From the NCBI RefSeq assembly GCF_000002995.4, contig NW_025062475.1:5398187-5462186 (forward strand): a stretch of 64,000 bases of DNA. The letters run 5' to 3'. Each line of letters starts with the position of its first letter. Positions within the stretch are counted from its first letter, which is position 1. A program made the translations under genes and the position numbers. This DNA comes from Brugia malayi (Eukaryota; Nematoda; Chromadorea; Rhabditida; Onchocercidae). A model generated the notes under the pieces. It had not been told where the DNA came from, did not search any database, and saw nothing but the letters and a program-made list of their open reading frames with translations. Shown here in pieces: positions 50,001 to 63,036 of the stretch.

Positions 50001-53000
50001 AATAATTAATGATATTGTCATAGTGCTGCACTTACTTATCTTTTATCGTTCAATTTATCATGCTTCCAGTTATCTAAGTTATGCAAATTAAAAAAATTGC
50101 TTTCACATCTGCATTCAAAGAATTAATTTATCAAATAATTACAAAATGACTGTAATTAGGTTTAATTGTGAATTTTTTAATTTTTCTATGTGAAACAAAA
50201 TCATTTCTTCAAAACTTAGCAGAAAAAGTAAAAAAGTGTTATGCAAATGTTTATATAGATATTATCTTGCAAACGAAAATAATATTATATAAGATAGATG
50301 ATATAAATATCTAACTTAACCGATAAAATATTTACTGGTAGAAGTATAAAAGTAAATTTTAAATAAATAAAAAGTGTGATTATATATGTGAAGAAAACTA
50401 AAGAAGTTTGATGCATTCGTAATTAAATTTATTTGAAGAAATTTAACCAATTTCACTTATCAGATATGTCTTTAATAAATATCTGATCATAAAAAGGAAA
50501 AAGACAGAAAAGTTGAAATTTTTTTTATCACAAGTCATCAGCAAAAGCTTTGTATTTGAAATATTACCTTGATAAACATGAATAATTTTTTTTTTTTTTT
50601 TGTAGATTTTCTTTTTCTACACTTTCATACTGATTATATGTCTGTTGGGATTTTGGCTTTCTCACAGCAAATTTCATTTTTGATTTAATTTTCTTTTTTT
50701 TTGCCACAAAGTTGCCACAAAGAAAAAAAAAACTTCATTTGATTGACTCTAGTTGGTTGACGATGAATGATGAATGATATAACAGAGTGTAATTAAGGTT
50801 ATATTGGTTCCATTTCAACATTCACTGAATTTATAGCTGAAAGAAAAGCAAAGCTTCGAGCAAAGATTGCATTTGGATGAAAGAAAAACGATGATAAATT
50901 CGACGATTAATGAAATCCTTTTATTCGATTTATTCTGACAAAATTGTTTAAAATAAATTTCAAACCAAACAAACTTTGCGCAATAAAATTTATCATTCAT
51001 GTGTGCATTGATGTAGCAAGTGCTTTCTCTTAGGATTGTTTTTGATTTTCATTTTTCAAGTTTTTATTGCAAAAATTAATTGAGGAATTTAAAATTATAT
51101 TTTAGATTCTTAAAATTTATTATAATTCAAAATTGAAAATTTGGATAAGTTGCAAATAAACTGCTATGCATTTTAGTGTAACATTTCTTCGATTCTTTTC
51201 ATTTCAAACAATTTCATATTATTTCTCTAAAAAATTTATTTTTCATTCTAAAATTCATTTTTTTCATTTAAAACAGAATGAAAAAAGAAGATGAAATTTT
51301 CCATTCATTTTAGAATTATTTAGGACGCTTATTATAAATGCTCTTTCAAATTTAATTTATTTGTATTTTTTCAAACTTACTTTTATTTCAAACCTGGTTT
51401 ACTTTTATTTTTGGCATGATTTATTTGAAGATGGAATAATTTGACATTTGTTGATTGACTTTTAAAAGATAATTTTTCTATCAAAAAAAAAAAAAAACAA
51501 AAGAAACATTACGTACCGTAAATTGACAAAGGTTAGAAAAAAGAAACGAAAGAAAAAAACCGTTAGAAAATGAATGAAAAAGAATTTTTGAGACAAATAA
51601 ATGAGATTTATGAAATAAGCAAATGAAAAAAATACCGCAATTCCGAAATGTCATCCGTAGAATAAAACTTATTCATCAGCCTTTGCGCCTAATGTACTAT
51701 CTTTTTAAGCTTTTAACTTTTTTCTATATTTCTATCTAAGAAATTGATTCAGTCCTCGAACTGATACACTATTTCATTTTTCGAAGACAAATTTCTTCGT
51801 TAGTATATAAGGATTTTATATCAGTATTTCCTTTGAATAACACTATTTCGTTCTCTATCTGCTAACACTAGCAATGAAATCTCTTGAGAGAGAAATCCAT
51901 AGATCACTTTCCCAGAAACTATGTTTGATAATTAAAACTATTAAACCGGAATATAAAGAAAACCTGTAAAAAAGTCCACAACATATTCGTTTGAAAAATA
52001 TGCTTAAAAATAGCATTAAAAATATGCCTTTTTTCAGTTACATTCATTTTTACTAATTAAATTTGAATAGTTGATAAATTAATTTTGTTATCAGCAAACT
52101 TAAAAAACTGCAACGAAAGTTACTGTTAAATTATTTTTGAATTTAGAATTTACATGATTTCAGTTTAAATTTTTATAAAAATTTTAATCTTCAGCCAATA
52201 CAAACTGCAATTGTTGCTATTTGAATCAATATCAATTTCAGAATAATTTGATTGATGCTACATCAATCATAATTATCATAAAATTTCGCTTGCGTTTCTC
52301 ATATGACTGATTCTGTGCCTAAAAACTAAAATTCCTAAAAGTTGACAAATTTCAAATTTACAACTTACTTTTCTTACAACAATATTTATTGCTTAAAGTA
52401 ATGTATAATTATTGTCTAGAAATGCAAGTTAAGGAGGCAAGCTGAAAAAGAGAGCAAGGTTTTAATTATTTAACAATTATATCGACTCACCGAATATTTT
52501 AAGTTAAGCTTTCAAATGATTTTTAAAAAAACTATAAATGTTAGGATTATAATTTTATTATTCTTACATTGGTCGCAGTCGTCAATGTAATCACTATCAT
52601 CAGTATCGCTATAATTCCATACAAGTGACAAATATTGTAAGTTTTATAAAAGAAAGCTTTTCTACAAATTCCCTTTTATTTGTTTTAAGCTCAATGACTG
52701 TTTGACCTAATTCACCGACATCTTATTTTGCTTTTTATTTTCTCTTTGTAATAAAATTTCTATATTTTGCAGTTAAATTTGAACAGAAATAAAAAAAATT
52801 GCTTTCATAATGAATAAAACGAAGAAAAATGCGTTTTCTTTCTAAGTTTAATCAACTTCCAACATTTAAAAAAACTCAAAAATTGATTATACCATGTGAA
52901 AAAAAGAAGTGGAAAATGTAAATGTTTAAAATTTAATAGTCAATTTGATCTTTGTTTACATCTGATGTAAAATGGTCTGAAATATTTACAATAAATACTT

Positions 53001-56000
53001 TAACACGAATTTTATAATGTTTTCTGTTAATATTTATCGATCAATTTGTTGACCATTCATTTGGCAAAATTTATGTAAAATTTCCATAATAACAATTTCT
53101 TGTTTGCATAAATAATTTATTCATTCATGCTATTACAACTGAAGCATACCAAGCAAAAGATTTCATTCGATTTCATCGTATGGTTCAAATTCAAATTCAG
53201 ATTAAATAACCAGCGAAATTGTGATTGGTCAGCATACTTCCTTAAGTATTATCTCATTAATTAAATGAATTTATAAAGCATTTCATAGTTCCTTTTAAAC
53301 TTCGTTATTTTAACTATTTCCTTTGCAGTCACTAATTTAATTTACTTTCTTCTATCACAATAATCCTTCTTCATCTCTTATCAATGATAAATTCTTTCTC
53401 AAATTATTAAATTTTCGTCCTTGATTGCTCATTCAACGCCTATTTTTAATTCAACTGCAATTTCGCTCTTTTCATTCATTTCTAGTGCTGTGTTTTCAAT
53501 CATTGTTGTTTTTGCTTTTTTCTTTTCCATTATCACTTGTCATTCGGTTATGTCATCCTTTTTTCTTCCTACGATCAGGAAATAACGATTATCAATTATC
53601 AAATTAGGAAATGGAAAGCTGAATTAACAATATATTCATCCCCTGAAACTTGCCTTCGACTACTTTTTTAAAATTTCAGATTCATAGTTATAAAAGCTAT
53701 AAGTCTTTTTAATACTATTTCTATACCAATTGATTTTATTTCTTTCTTGATGAGACATTCATTAAACAAATCATTCCATTTGGATAATTTTATTCATTAT
53801 TCTCTTTTTCCCTATTTTTTCTTTTTTATAATTTCATAAAAATTTCTTTTGTTGTATAATTACTGCTTGGAGAGTAATTTTCGAAGCATTCAAGAAATCT
53901 ATTATTATTTGCCTAATTAGTGTTACATTGTAGAATGGGATAATTATCTCATATCACAGAGAATATGAATAATTTAAAACGATCTATATGATGTAGCAAA
54001 TTTGTATTGAAGTTATGTAAGTAATATTAAAAATTTATACAAGTAAATTAAAAAGTTCTTTTTTTAAAAAAAAAAAAAAAAAAAAAAGTTCTTTTTAAAT
54101 AAAACAGATTTAATTTTTATGAATAGTAGAAAAAATATAAATGAAATAATTCAAGATATTCTAATAAAGCCAAAAAATTCTTGGAAATTTCTTATACGAA
54201 ATTTTTCATTAGGATATTTTCCGAATTTCACAATTATGAGAAGTAGATGAATTTTTACGGCTAATATATATCATCTTATAATATCATTTGTCTTTTTTTA
54301 AACAAAAAATAAAACAAATAAGAATAAAAAGAGGAAAAAAACCCGAAAACTTGAAATTTCTTCAAAATTTTGAATATTTTCCATATATTTTACTTACGCA
54401 TTTATCGCATCCGTCATTTTCTAAATGTAATTTACAATTTTTTTAGGTCAATGAATGAAAATTTCATTTATTGCATACTGCTGCTATTCATTTCATTCCT
54501 TTCATTATCATTCCTTTATTAATTTCATTGTTTAGAATAAAAAAGGCAAAGGAAAATGAGTGAACATTTAGGAAGAAGGCACTTAGATATAGCAGAAACC
54601 GGTTTTTGCCTTCTTTCCGATTCATTCCTTTGTTGATATCATGAAAGTGCGAAATGACACACACATACATACATACACAACTTTCATCTAAATTTATTTA
54701 ATAAAATCAGAATTATTAATCTTTTTGTTACTTTCCCTTCTATAATATTAAAATTTTTTTCCGTTTCAAAAATTTAAATTAAAATGCAAAACACCAAAAA
54801 AAAAGAAAAAAAGAAGGAAAGAAGAAGAAATGAACGAAAGAACATTCATTTAACATTTTTCGCCTATTCATTATTGAATCGAAAGAGAAAAGAAAAAGAA
54901 AGTGACAATGTATTTAATATTGTCACAGTTGTCATAGAGTAAAGTTTATGTCAACATCTGTTGAAAAGAAGAAAAGTAGGACGAATAATATATTAATCAA
55001 TTATGAAACAGAAAATTGTATCACTTCTCAAATTTGAATAAAACAGCAATTTTTTCAGTTAAACAAATTTATAGAAATGTATTGAAATTTAAATCATTAT
55101 TAATTACTGAATATATTAGATTCGTGGAAATTTTCGGAATTTCCATTTTTTTCTTTTTTCTTCTATTATTAATTAACTCTTAATTAACTGTTGTAATATA
55201 ATGAAAGAGTTTTAATTATGAAATTTCAACTGATAATTTTACATCATTCATTAACTCAATTAACAAATTATTATACTACATTTTGCTACATAACTAAATA
55301 TAATCAAATTTGGGCTAACTTTTTGCCTAGCAATTTGATTTTTTTTTTTTTTTTTTTATTTACTTATCGATGAGACCTCTATCTTATTTCACAATTACAG
55401 ATAGAGTAACTGGAATAAATTGGATAATTATTTCCTTCCATCAATTCTAAAACACTAACATTTTCCCATCCAACATTTCTCATCTATTCTTTCATTAACA
55501 GCTGGCAAATATTATTTAAACATGTCAACTATTCATTTAGCATTAACTCATAGAAATTTTTACTTTTTTTTTATTGTAACAGAAATTTCTCACATTTTTT
55601 AAATTTCAATATTTACTTTTTCACATTTTAAATTTCAAATTTAATTTTGTCTTAATTCTTCTTTTATTCTTTACTACTGTTTAAAAAGTGTGAAGTGAAA
55701 ATTTGCTCCTCGTCCTATTTATTCAAAGAAATGTACCAAAATTAACTTTCCATTTTACAATTACCTTTCGATAGCTGACACTTTTCCATTTGTTACTATT
55801 TTCGTTGTATTCTCATAATTCATAATATATTTGCTAAGCAATTCCTTCATTCTTCCACATTCCTCTCTTTCATTCCACTTATTGATAAGTATGTACTTTG
55901 TAAAGTCTTCACTTTAACAATTTTACTTCACCATCTCTTTCTGTCACATTAGTTTAGCTAATATATTTGGCGACAATTTCGTACATCAATTATACAAAGT

Positions 56001-57824
56001 TTGCTTATCGCATAGATTTCCATTGATTCGCTTTTAAATTGCTTTTGTTCATTCTCGCTTACTTTCTTCCTTTTTTGCCTCATATCATTAAGAAAATTTT
56101 TCACATTAATTTGGCTCATAATAAATTCTACTCAAAATGGCAATTGGGTGATTTGTGAAGTAGCGAAGTAGCGATATGTGGGAATAGTTAATAATTATAC
56201 CAGAAAGATCAAAGAAAAAATAAATAAACAAACAAATCAAAAATATCAAGAAAGGAAACAAAAAAGAAAGAAAAGAAGCGAAAAATTATATTTTACATTG
56301 AACATTTTGAAAAAGATGAAGTTAAGCTAATCATTTCTATAACACTTTGTCATGTGACAATTATGAAAAAAAGAATAATGTCAAAAATATTGGACTAAAT
56401 GTAGCTATAGTAAAAATAAAATTTAAAAAGCATAAGCTAAACATAAATTTTAAAAAAAAAGTTATTTATATTTTCAAAATACTGCTGTAATCAGTTTGTT
56501 TTTTTTTTTTTTGTAAAGTTTCAAAATTAGTAATTTTCCTATCGATGACAGTCTAATATTGTCGTATAATCTTGCTAACAGTTTGGTTATTAGCTAAATA
56601 CAGCAAATAATTCATACCTACTAGAATTTCATCTATCTAAGGATTTTCATCCTTAAGCAATAGTTTGAGATATAATATAAAAATCAAAAGAAAAAAAAGG
56701 CGAGATTATTCCATTTCCCGATCAGGTATCCATCCAATCACAGAATTATTTTCCCATTCATTCATTCATATAACAATCACAAATAAATACTCTTTTTCCA
56801 TGCAGTCCTAATCTGTCGTTCACAAATAAATCACTTTAGGATGACATTCCCTTCATATGCGACTAGCCATTTTGGCAGAGATTATTTGACACCTTTTTTT
56901 TTTTTTGCTTTTTCTTATTTTTGTTTTTTATTATCAATTAACATGAAATTTTCTTCTACATCATTCAGTTAATTATTAATAAATCTTATCATATTTTGCA
57001 TTACTGAAAACAAATGAATGTTTCAATAATCGTCAAATTTTCAATTTTGATAGATCTCAATCCCTCTCTCTTCTTTCAGCAAGCTTGACCATCATCTTAA
57101 GAGCTCTCTTGACCATCACTAAGGTGCTAGAATACACTTCATTATTCTACCATTCTTTTCATTTTAGTTTTATCGGCAATTTCTTTTATGATATTTGATG
57201 ACTTCTTTTTTTATTTCATTATAATCCTTTTTGCTTTATCCTATTGTTTTTCCTTTTTATCTCTGTTTTTTCTTATCGGATTAAATCTTTTTATTTCTGA
57301 AAAACTCATATCGTTAGATTAGCTTAACTCTTTGTATTTATATCGAATATCAATTTCAATCTTTCCATTTTTGATTGCTAAATTAATAATAATTGAGTGG
57401 AAGGTTAAATCAAACATCTCTCAAAAACTGCACCATTCAACCTTTTCTTTTTTCTTTTCATTACAAACACAATTTAATTTCATACCACAAATTGCAATTG
57501 CCATTCCGAATTTTGAAATTCTGATAAATTATTTCACTTCGGTATGCAATAAATCACCATACGATCAGCTTCATTATTAACATCAACCTTCTTTCTTTTC
57601 TTTCCCTCTCTCCCTTCATCATATATATTTGATAATTTACATTTAAAATGAATATATCGGAATGTTTCTATTTCTGAAGTCTTTCAGTTTAGGAATAGTT
57701 GAAAAGTGAAAAAAAAAATTAATTATTTTGATACCAAGAAAGAAATTATTAGACGGATTTTAAATTAATGCGGTGGTCAATATTTGTTATTGAATTTTAA
57801 AATATCTTCAAAAATTTTAGAAAG

Positions 57825-57932
57825 AGAGAAATTTAAAATGATGGAGAAGAAAAAGAGGATAGAAGGATGAGGGAGAGGGAGAGTATCAGGGAGAGAGACA
57901 GAGAAAGAACGAAAAAGAGAAAGAAAGATAAC
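57825..57932 (+). repeat. GA-rich purine tract
   Basis: About 100 bases almost without pyrimidines, with gagaga, gaaag and gggagag words. Low-complexity. Confidence 0.75.
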
Positions 57933-58274
57933 TGTATTAGTTTTTCCAGTAATGATATGAATATCTATTTATTCCTTTTATTATACAATAAAATCCATTT
58001 TTGATATTATCTTATTATCACTCACTTCAACTTATTTGATACATCCCATGAGGTATGAGCTTTTAACAATATAAAAAAGTAATTTGTTTCCTCTGAGAAA
58101 AAAGAAAAAAAAAAAGTTTCAAGTTTAAATGTATTCTATAAGTGGATACTCAAAAAATTGAAGCAAACAGTAATTAAAATGATTGAGATTAGGATTGAAA
58201 TTAATGTATAACGGAAAGTAATTTCAAAAATGAAGAATGAAATTGATAATGGAGTTTAGTGTCCTCTTCTTCAT

Positions 58275-58425
58275 CATAATCATATTATTATTATTATTAT
58301 TATTGTTATTATTATTATTACTATTATTATTATTGTTATTATTACTATTATTATTTTTACTATTGTTATTATTATTATCGTTATCATTAATTATTAATTA
58401 TTATTACCATTATTATTATTAATCT
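58275..58425. repeat. TTA microsatellite
   Basis: Interrupted (tta)n with gtt and act variants over about 150 bases. The polyleucine open frame is a shadow of it. Confidence 0.9.
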
Positions 58426-61400
58426 TCTATTAAATATGATTTCATTGTTATGGTTTCCTGCAATCATGATAATTGCATTAGTTATTCATTTGTTTGTAAT
58501 TATTTACATCTAATTAGTTTCATTTGCTGATTTTTCCACTTTTATTTTCATTTTCACCGTCCCCGTCATTATTATGCTTGGCTTTTTAACTATTTGAGTT
58601 GTTAAATCAAGAGCTTAGCTTCAGTTTAAATGTGCCATCCAATGTCATCATTTTGTTGGTAAATTTTAGCTTCGCTTCTCTGCTTCATTATGTCAACAAA
58701 TATTTGTCATGCATCATTGGGAACAACATTTTTCACCCCAACTAAATGTTATATAGTATAGAAATTGCATTATGAATTTTTCCTTGCTTAATTTGTTGGT
58801 AAAACTTATTTTGTTGGTAAAAATAGAAATGATTAACTGGAAAGGACAAAAAAGATGATGAAAAGAAATAATTAAACTAAAATTCATTTTCATAAAATTC
58901 GGTCAGTCATTCAACAAGTAATAAAAATTTGTTCAGTTGAGTTATTCGATAAATTTACATATTCAATTTTGATTAGTAATTAATTCACCTTTATTCATTT
59001 CATGTATTACCGTCCTTTTCTTCTCTTAATTACATAAAATTCACTTTAGCACCTCAATCAATTTCGCATCCTGTTCCGTGATTCCTACACTGCCAAATTC
59101 AATTGCTTGTGTCTATGTTTGTTTAAGTTTGACTCGTTGCTGTGCGTAGATTTACGTAGATGGGTGTGAGTGTACATTTGTGGATAGATTTCACTATTTT
59201 ATCCTTGTTGAACATTAAATTTTGCCAGTTTCTTCTTAACTTTCTCTTTAATAGTTTCCCTTGCATGAAGGAATTAAATTACTTTCCCATGACATGCAAA
59301 TATTTCACTATTATTTCCACATATTCAATATTTATACTACCCGACATAATTCTCCTTCTTCTTTCCATTAAGATTGAAATGGAATATTCGCTTAGCTAAC
59401 ATATGGAATAAGCTAGAATAAATAAATTAATTGCTCCTTATCGGATCGTTTTTAGCATTTCTAGCTCAGACCTGCACTGTTCACACTTTGATAAATGTTG
59501 AAATTTCTTTATATACCTATCTCAAAACCTACATTTCAATTATTTATTAATAATGATGGTAAGAAATTTAATAGCTTTTATCTACTCTTTGATCTTTTAT
59601 TAAAATTAAAATATTTGAAATGTACAATGTTGCAGTAGCATCCCGATAATAACCAAATACATTGATTGTGTTGTTGTCGCCAGCATCATGAAATCACAAA
59701 CCATAGATATATGATAACACAGCATACTTAAATTTCAAAATATGCAAATTATGGAACTGTGATTTATTAGCATTATAGTTTGGGAAGCGGAAAGTTTTTT
59801 GACACGAAGCGGAGAAGGCAGAAGGAAGAAATGATTAATATGAAGTGCGTGATGATTCATTTGGCGTACCGCAAGATAATTTCCTTCTTTTCATTCAATT
59901 CTCCTCTTTTCCCGCTCTCTGCTTTTCTGCCCGCCTTTCCTCGTATTCTGATATTTTTCTTTAATCTTTAATAAGCTAAATATTTTAGTAATGAAGAGTT
60001 TGTTTTTGCAAACATATTCTTAGTTGTTAAATTTTAGTAATTCTGGAAACCTTTTTTTTTAAAAAAATAATTTCTCTTTAGTGTTTAATTAAGAGTTTAA
60101 GTTAAGCAAGATGTTTATTTTACGTGTTCTGGGAAAGTTAAACTTAATAAAATTTAATTATTCTAATTATTCAATCTGCTTAATCATTTTGCAACCGGAA
60201 TTTTTCATTTTCTTCATAAAATTGATGCATTAATTAATTCATATTTTAATTTAATTGGGAACTAGAAATCAAGAGAAAAACACAATTTGAATTTATAGGA
60301 AGTCTTTCCCACATATCAATCGTCTTTTAATGCTCGATTTTTTTTTTAAAAAAAAAAAGGAAGAAAGCAGAAAATGACGTAAGTAATGTGCGAAGGCGAA
60401 TATATCTGAAGTATTTCACTGAAATCTGCTTGGCAGATAGATGAACTTGTTTGATGGATCTCAGGAGTATTTGAAGACTCATCAACGAAAACTTGAAATT
60501 GTCCTTTTAGTCTTATAGTTTAGTTGTTTGATGAAAATTAGAAGTCATCTTCGTCTCGAAATAGCTTATTTATTTTCTTGTCCTCAATATAACTTATAAT
60601 GAAGGATGTTATTTTACACGCAGTTTACACGTACATCATATATACTTTACACGTAGATGATATCATAGCTGCCGAATAAATAAATGTTTCGAGGGATTTT
60701 GCAGTATTAACTTTATTATTTCATGCTGTGGTTGGTTGCTATGACAATCAATAATTCATCTAAAATCAAAAATAAATATAGTTTATTAAGAATTTGGGAT
60801 TCCCGACAAACTTGAAAAAATTTTTCCAAAATTTCTCAAACGCTTCAATGCTCCTTCGTTTATGATTTATTACTAATTTCCGGAAAACTTGAAATCTATT
60901 GTCTTTCCTTTTTCTTCCTTTGTTTTTTTTTTCTTTGTTATTTTTTCATAATATGGAATGTTTCCCAGTTTTTTCTATACTTTTGAATTGTACCTGCAAA
61001 AAGTTACAATTAGTTTCACAAAAAAAAAAAAAAAAAAAAAGATGATTTGATTAATTTGACGTACAATATTTTAAATTGTACTACGTTCAGACGCTTTATA
61101 ATTATTTTGAACAAATAAATTTCAAAAATTCTCAAACTTTGTTTCTCAAATCAAAATTTTGAACTTATCTTTATAGTGAAAAAGAAAAAAAAAAGATTAT
61201 ATTGTCAATTTGTAATCTTTCCCTCTCCTGAAAAATACTTTCTTTTTTTTGTTTCTTTTAGCCAAAAATCTTTTTACTAAACAGTGCGCCCAATTTTGAT
61301 TTTTGTAGTGAAATTGTGCTTTTAATTTTTCTTTTCTAATATTCTAATTTTAGATTGAAAAAAAAGTGGAAAAGGAAAACACAAATTACATTTCTGAAAG

Positions 61401-61734
61401 AAAAGAGAATATTACATTTTAAAAAACTATTCGATCATTTATTCTAATTTTGCTTTACCTAAATTCAATGCTTAATCCTTAAATCATTTAACGCTAATTA
61501 TTTCAGCTTTTGTATGAATAAAAAATGATAAAAGAGAAAAAATATTAATGCTATCACTTTGAGCAAATTTAAAATCCATCGCTTCTCCTCCTTCTTTGTC
61601 AACCAACCATCGACTGATTTCAATCAATCAATAAACATAACATAATATTCCCCGCATTATTTATATTTTTCCTTCTGATGTGTAAGAAATGATATGTCCT
61701 TCAGTTTATATTCATTCACAAGTGTGATGGACTG

Positions 61735-61950
61735 ACAAGACAGACAAACAACCAGACACACAGACACACACAGATATTCATTGTTAAGTTTAATCAAACT
61801 ATTACCATTCAGCTGTCAATAACATTGAAATATGATTTGCTGTGGTGAATAGCACATCCACAAGCACGCCCACGCCACACATAGACACCTCCTACTCGCG
61901 GGTACGACACACCCACGCACATACACGCCTACACCCACACACGTGTATTT
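61735..61950 (+). repeat. CA-rich and C-rich simple sequence
   Basis: gacaga and cacaca tracts at 61737-61775 and an A/C-rich stretch with cacgcccacgcc-like words at 61860-61945. It is far less AT-rich than the surroundings. Confidence 0.7.
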
Positions 61951-62135
61951 ATCTACAGTAACAAATTGAACGAAGTTAATTGAAATCTGAAATTAAAACT
62001 ATAATTAGCATATCTCGAATATTGCACAATTCATCCAAATGGACGCCGATTGTATGCTTTCGTTGATTGGTCAAAGAAAACAGATAAATCATTTCATATC
62101 AGATTTGCGATGTGTATTATTACATTCACGTAAAT

Positions 62136-62165
62136 ATGCATCGCGTCGCATCGCATCGCATTGTG
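62136..62165 (+). repeat. short CGCAT pentamer repeat
   Basis: gcatcgcgtcgcatcgcatcgcat reads as four to five imperfect CGCAT units, notable for CpG content in a CpG-poor region. Confidence 0.6.
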
Positions 62166-62334
62166 CAATATACAATAAATAAATAATTTAATATATAATA
62201 CATAAATACACGAATAATCTAATACATAATACAGAAATATATAGTCTAACAGAATATAATAATTATTATGTAATGTATCACTGAAAATAATTTAGTTATT
62301 AAGAAAAAGACAGAATTTCAATTTTGAATTGCTA

Positions 62335-62480
62335 GTTCCGCCTCTCTTCCCCTTTGAACTGCTCCTCGTCCCCTTCCCCTTCTTGCCCGCTCCTCCTACC
62401 TTCCCCTCCTCCTCGTCCCCTTCCTCCTTCCCCTCCCAATCATCATACCATCATCACCATTTTCACTCTGCACCACCACC
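62335..62480 (+). repeat. C/T-rich tract
   Basis: The plus strand is almost pure pyrimidine (cccctt, ctcctcc words), about 560 bases upstream of the P-loop gene start. It resembles the tract upstream of wrm-1. Confidence 0.7.
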
Positions 62481-63036
62481 AAGAGCAAAAAGCTATGAAT
62501 GATTGCATACCGGCTTGCTGCTGCTACTACTTTAGATTTCTCTAGTTCTAATTATGTCTTTCTCCTCCTCTCTATATAGTTCAATATTTTAGATAGAGAT
62601 AGAGAATAAAATTGGAAGAAAGAGCTTAGCCTAGGCTCTTAATAAAATTGGTTGGCTTTTGTTTGTGATTCGTTTTTGCATCCCCCTTTTGCTTTTTTCT
62701 TTCCTTTTTCCTTTTCTTTTTTTTCTTTGATATCTAAATGAAAATTTTGAAATTTTATTGGAATGACTGCTTGTCAAATCTTTCAAATTCTTTGATTTTA
62801 AATTTTAGTTATTTTCATTCAATTATTTATTTTTATTTTCGTTGTTGTTTTTGTACTTTATATTGTTATATTGTGATGAAATTCGATTACTGTACATTTC
62901 AAAACTTGATTTTAATGAATAATAATTCGTAAAAATTCTAAATTTTTAGATATATCACACATTTCATTCTAATAAAATTTCCTGAGTATAAAATGATTTT
63001 GTTGGCGTGAAAGGAAGACGACGACATTTTGTTAAG

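Larger units (their letters stand above)
45559..63036. other. 17.5-kb gene-poor, repeat-rich region
   Basis: No gene can be supported across this stretch. Open frames are short and mostly Ile/Phe/Lys/Asn-rich. Two spots are mildly coding-like: 47771-47854 (+), which has good splice signals, and about 59780-59860 (+), which is richer in G and charged codons but lacks splice signals I trust. The rest is AT-rich DNA with homopolymer runs, TTA repeats, GA-rich tracts and, from 61.7 to 62.5 kb, unusual C-rich and CA-rich stretches. It could include introns or a long 5' region of the gene at 63037. Confidence 0.45.

Noticed and set aside
58237..58422. 61-codon polyleucine open frame
   Set aside because: Shadow of a TTA microsatellite.
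59780..59971. 63-codon open frame starting with a charged stretch
   Set aside because: The first part is mildly coding-like, but the rest is Phe/Pro-rich low complexity with no acceptor, donor or known motif.
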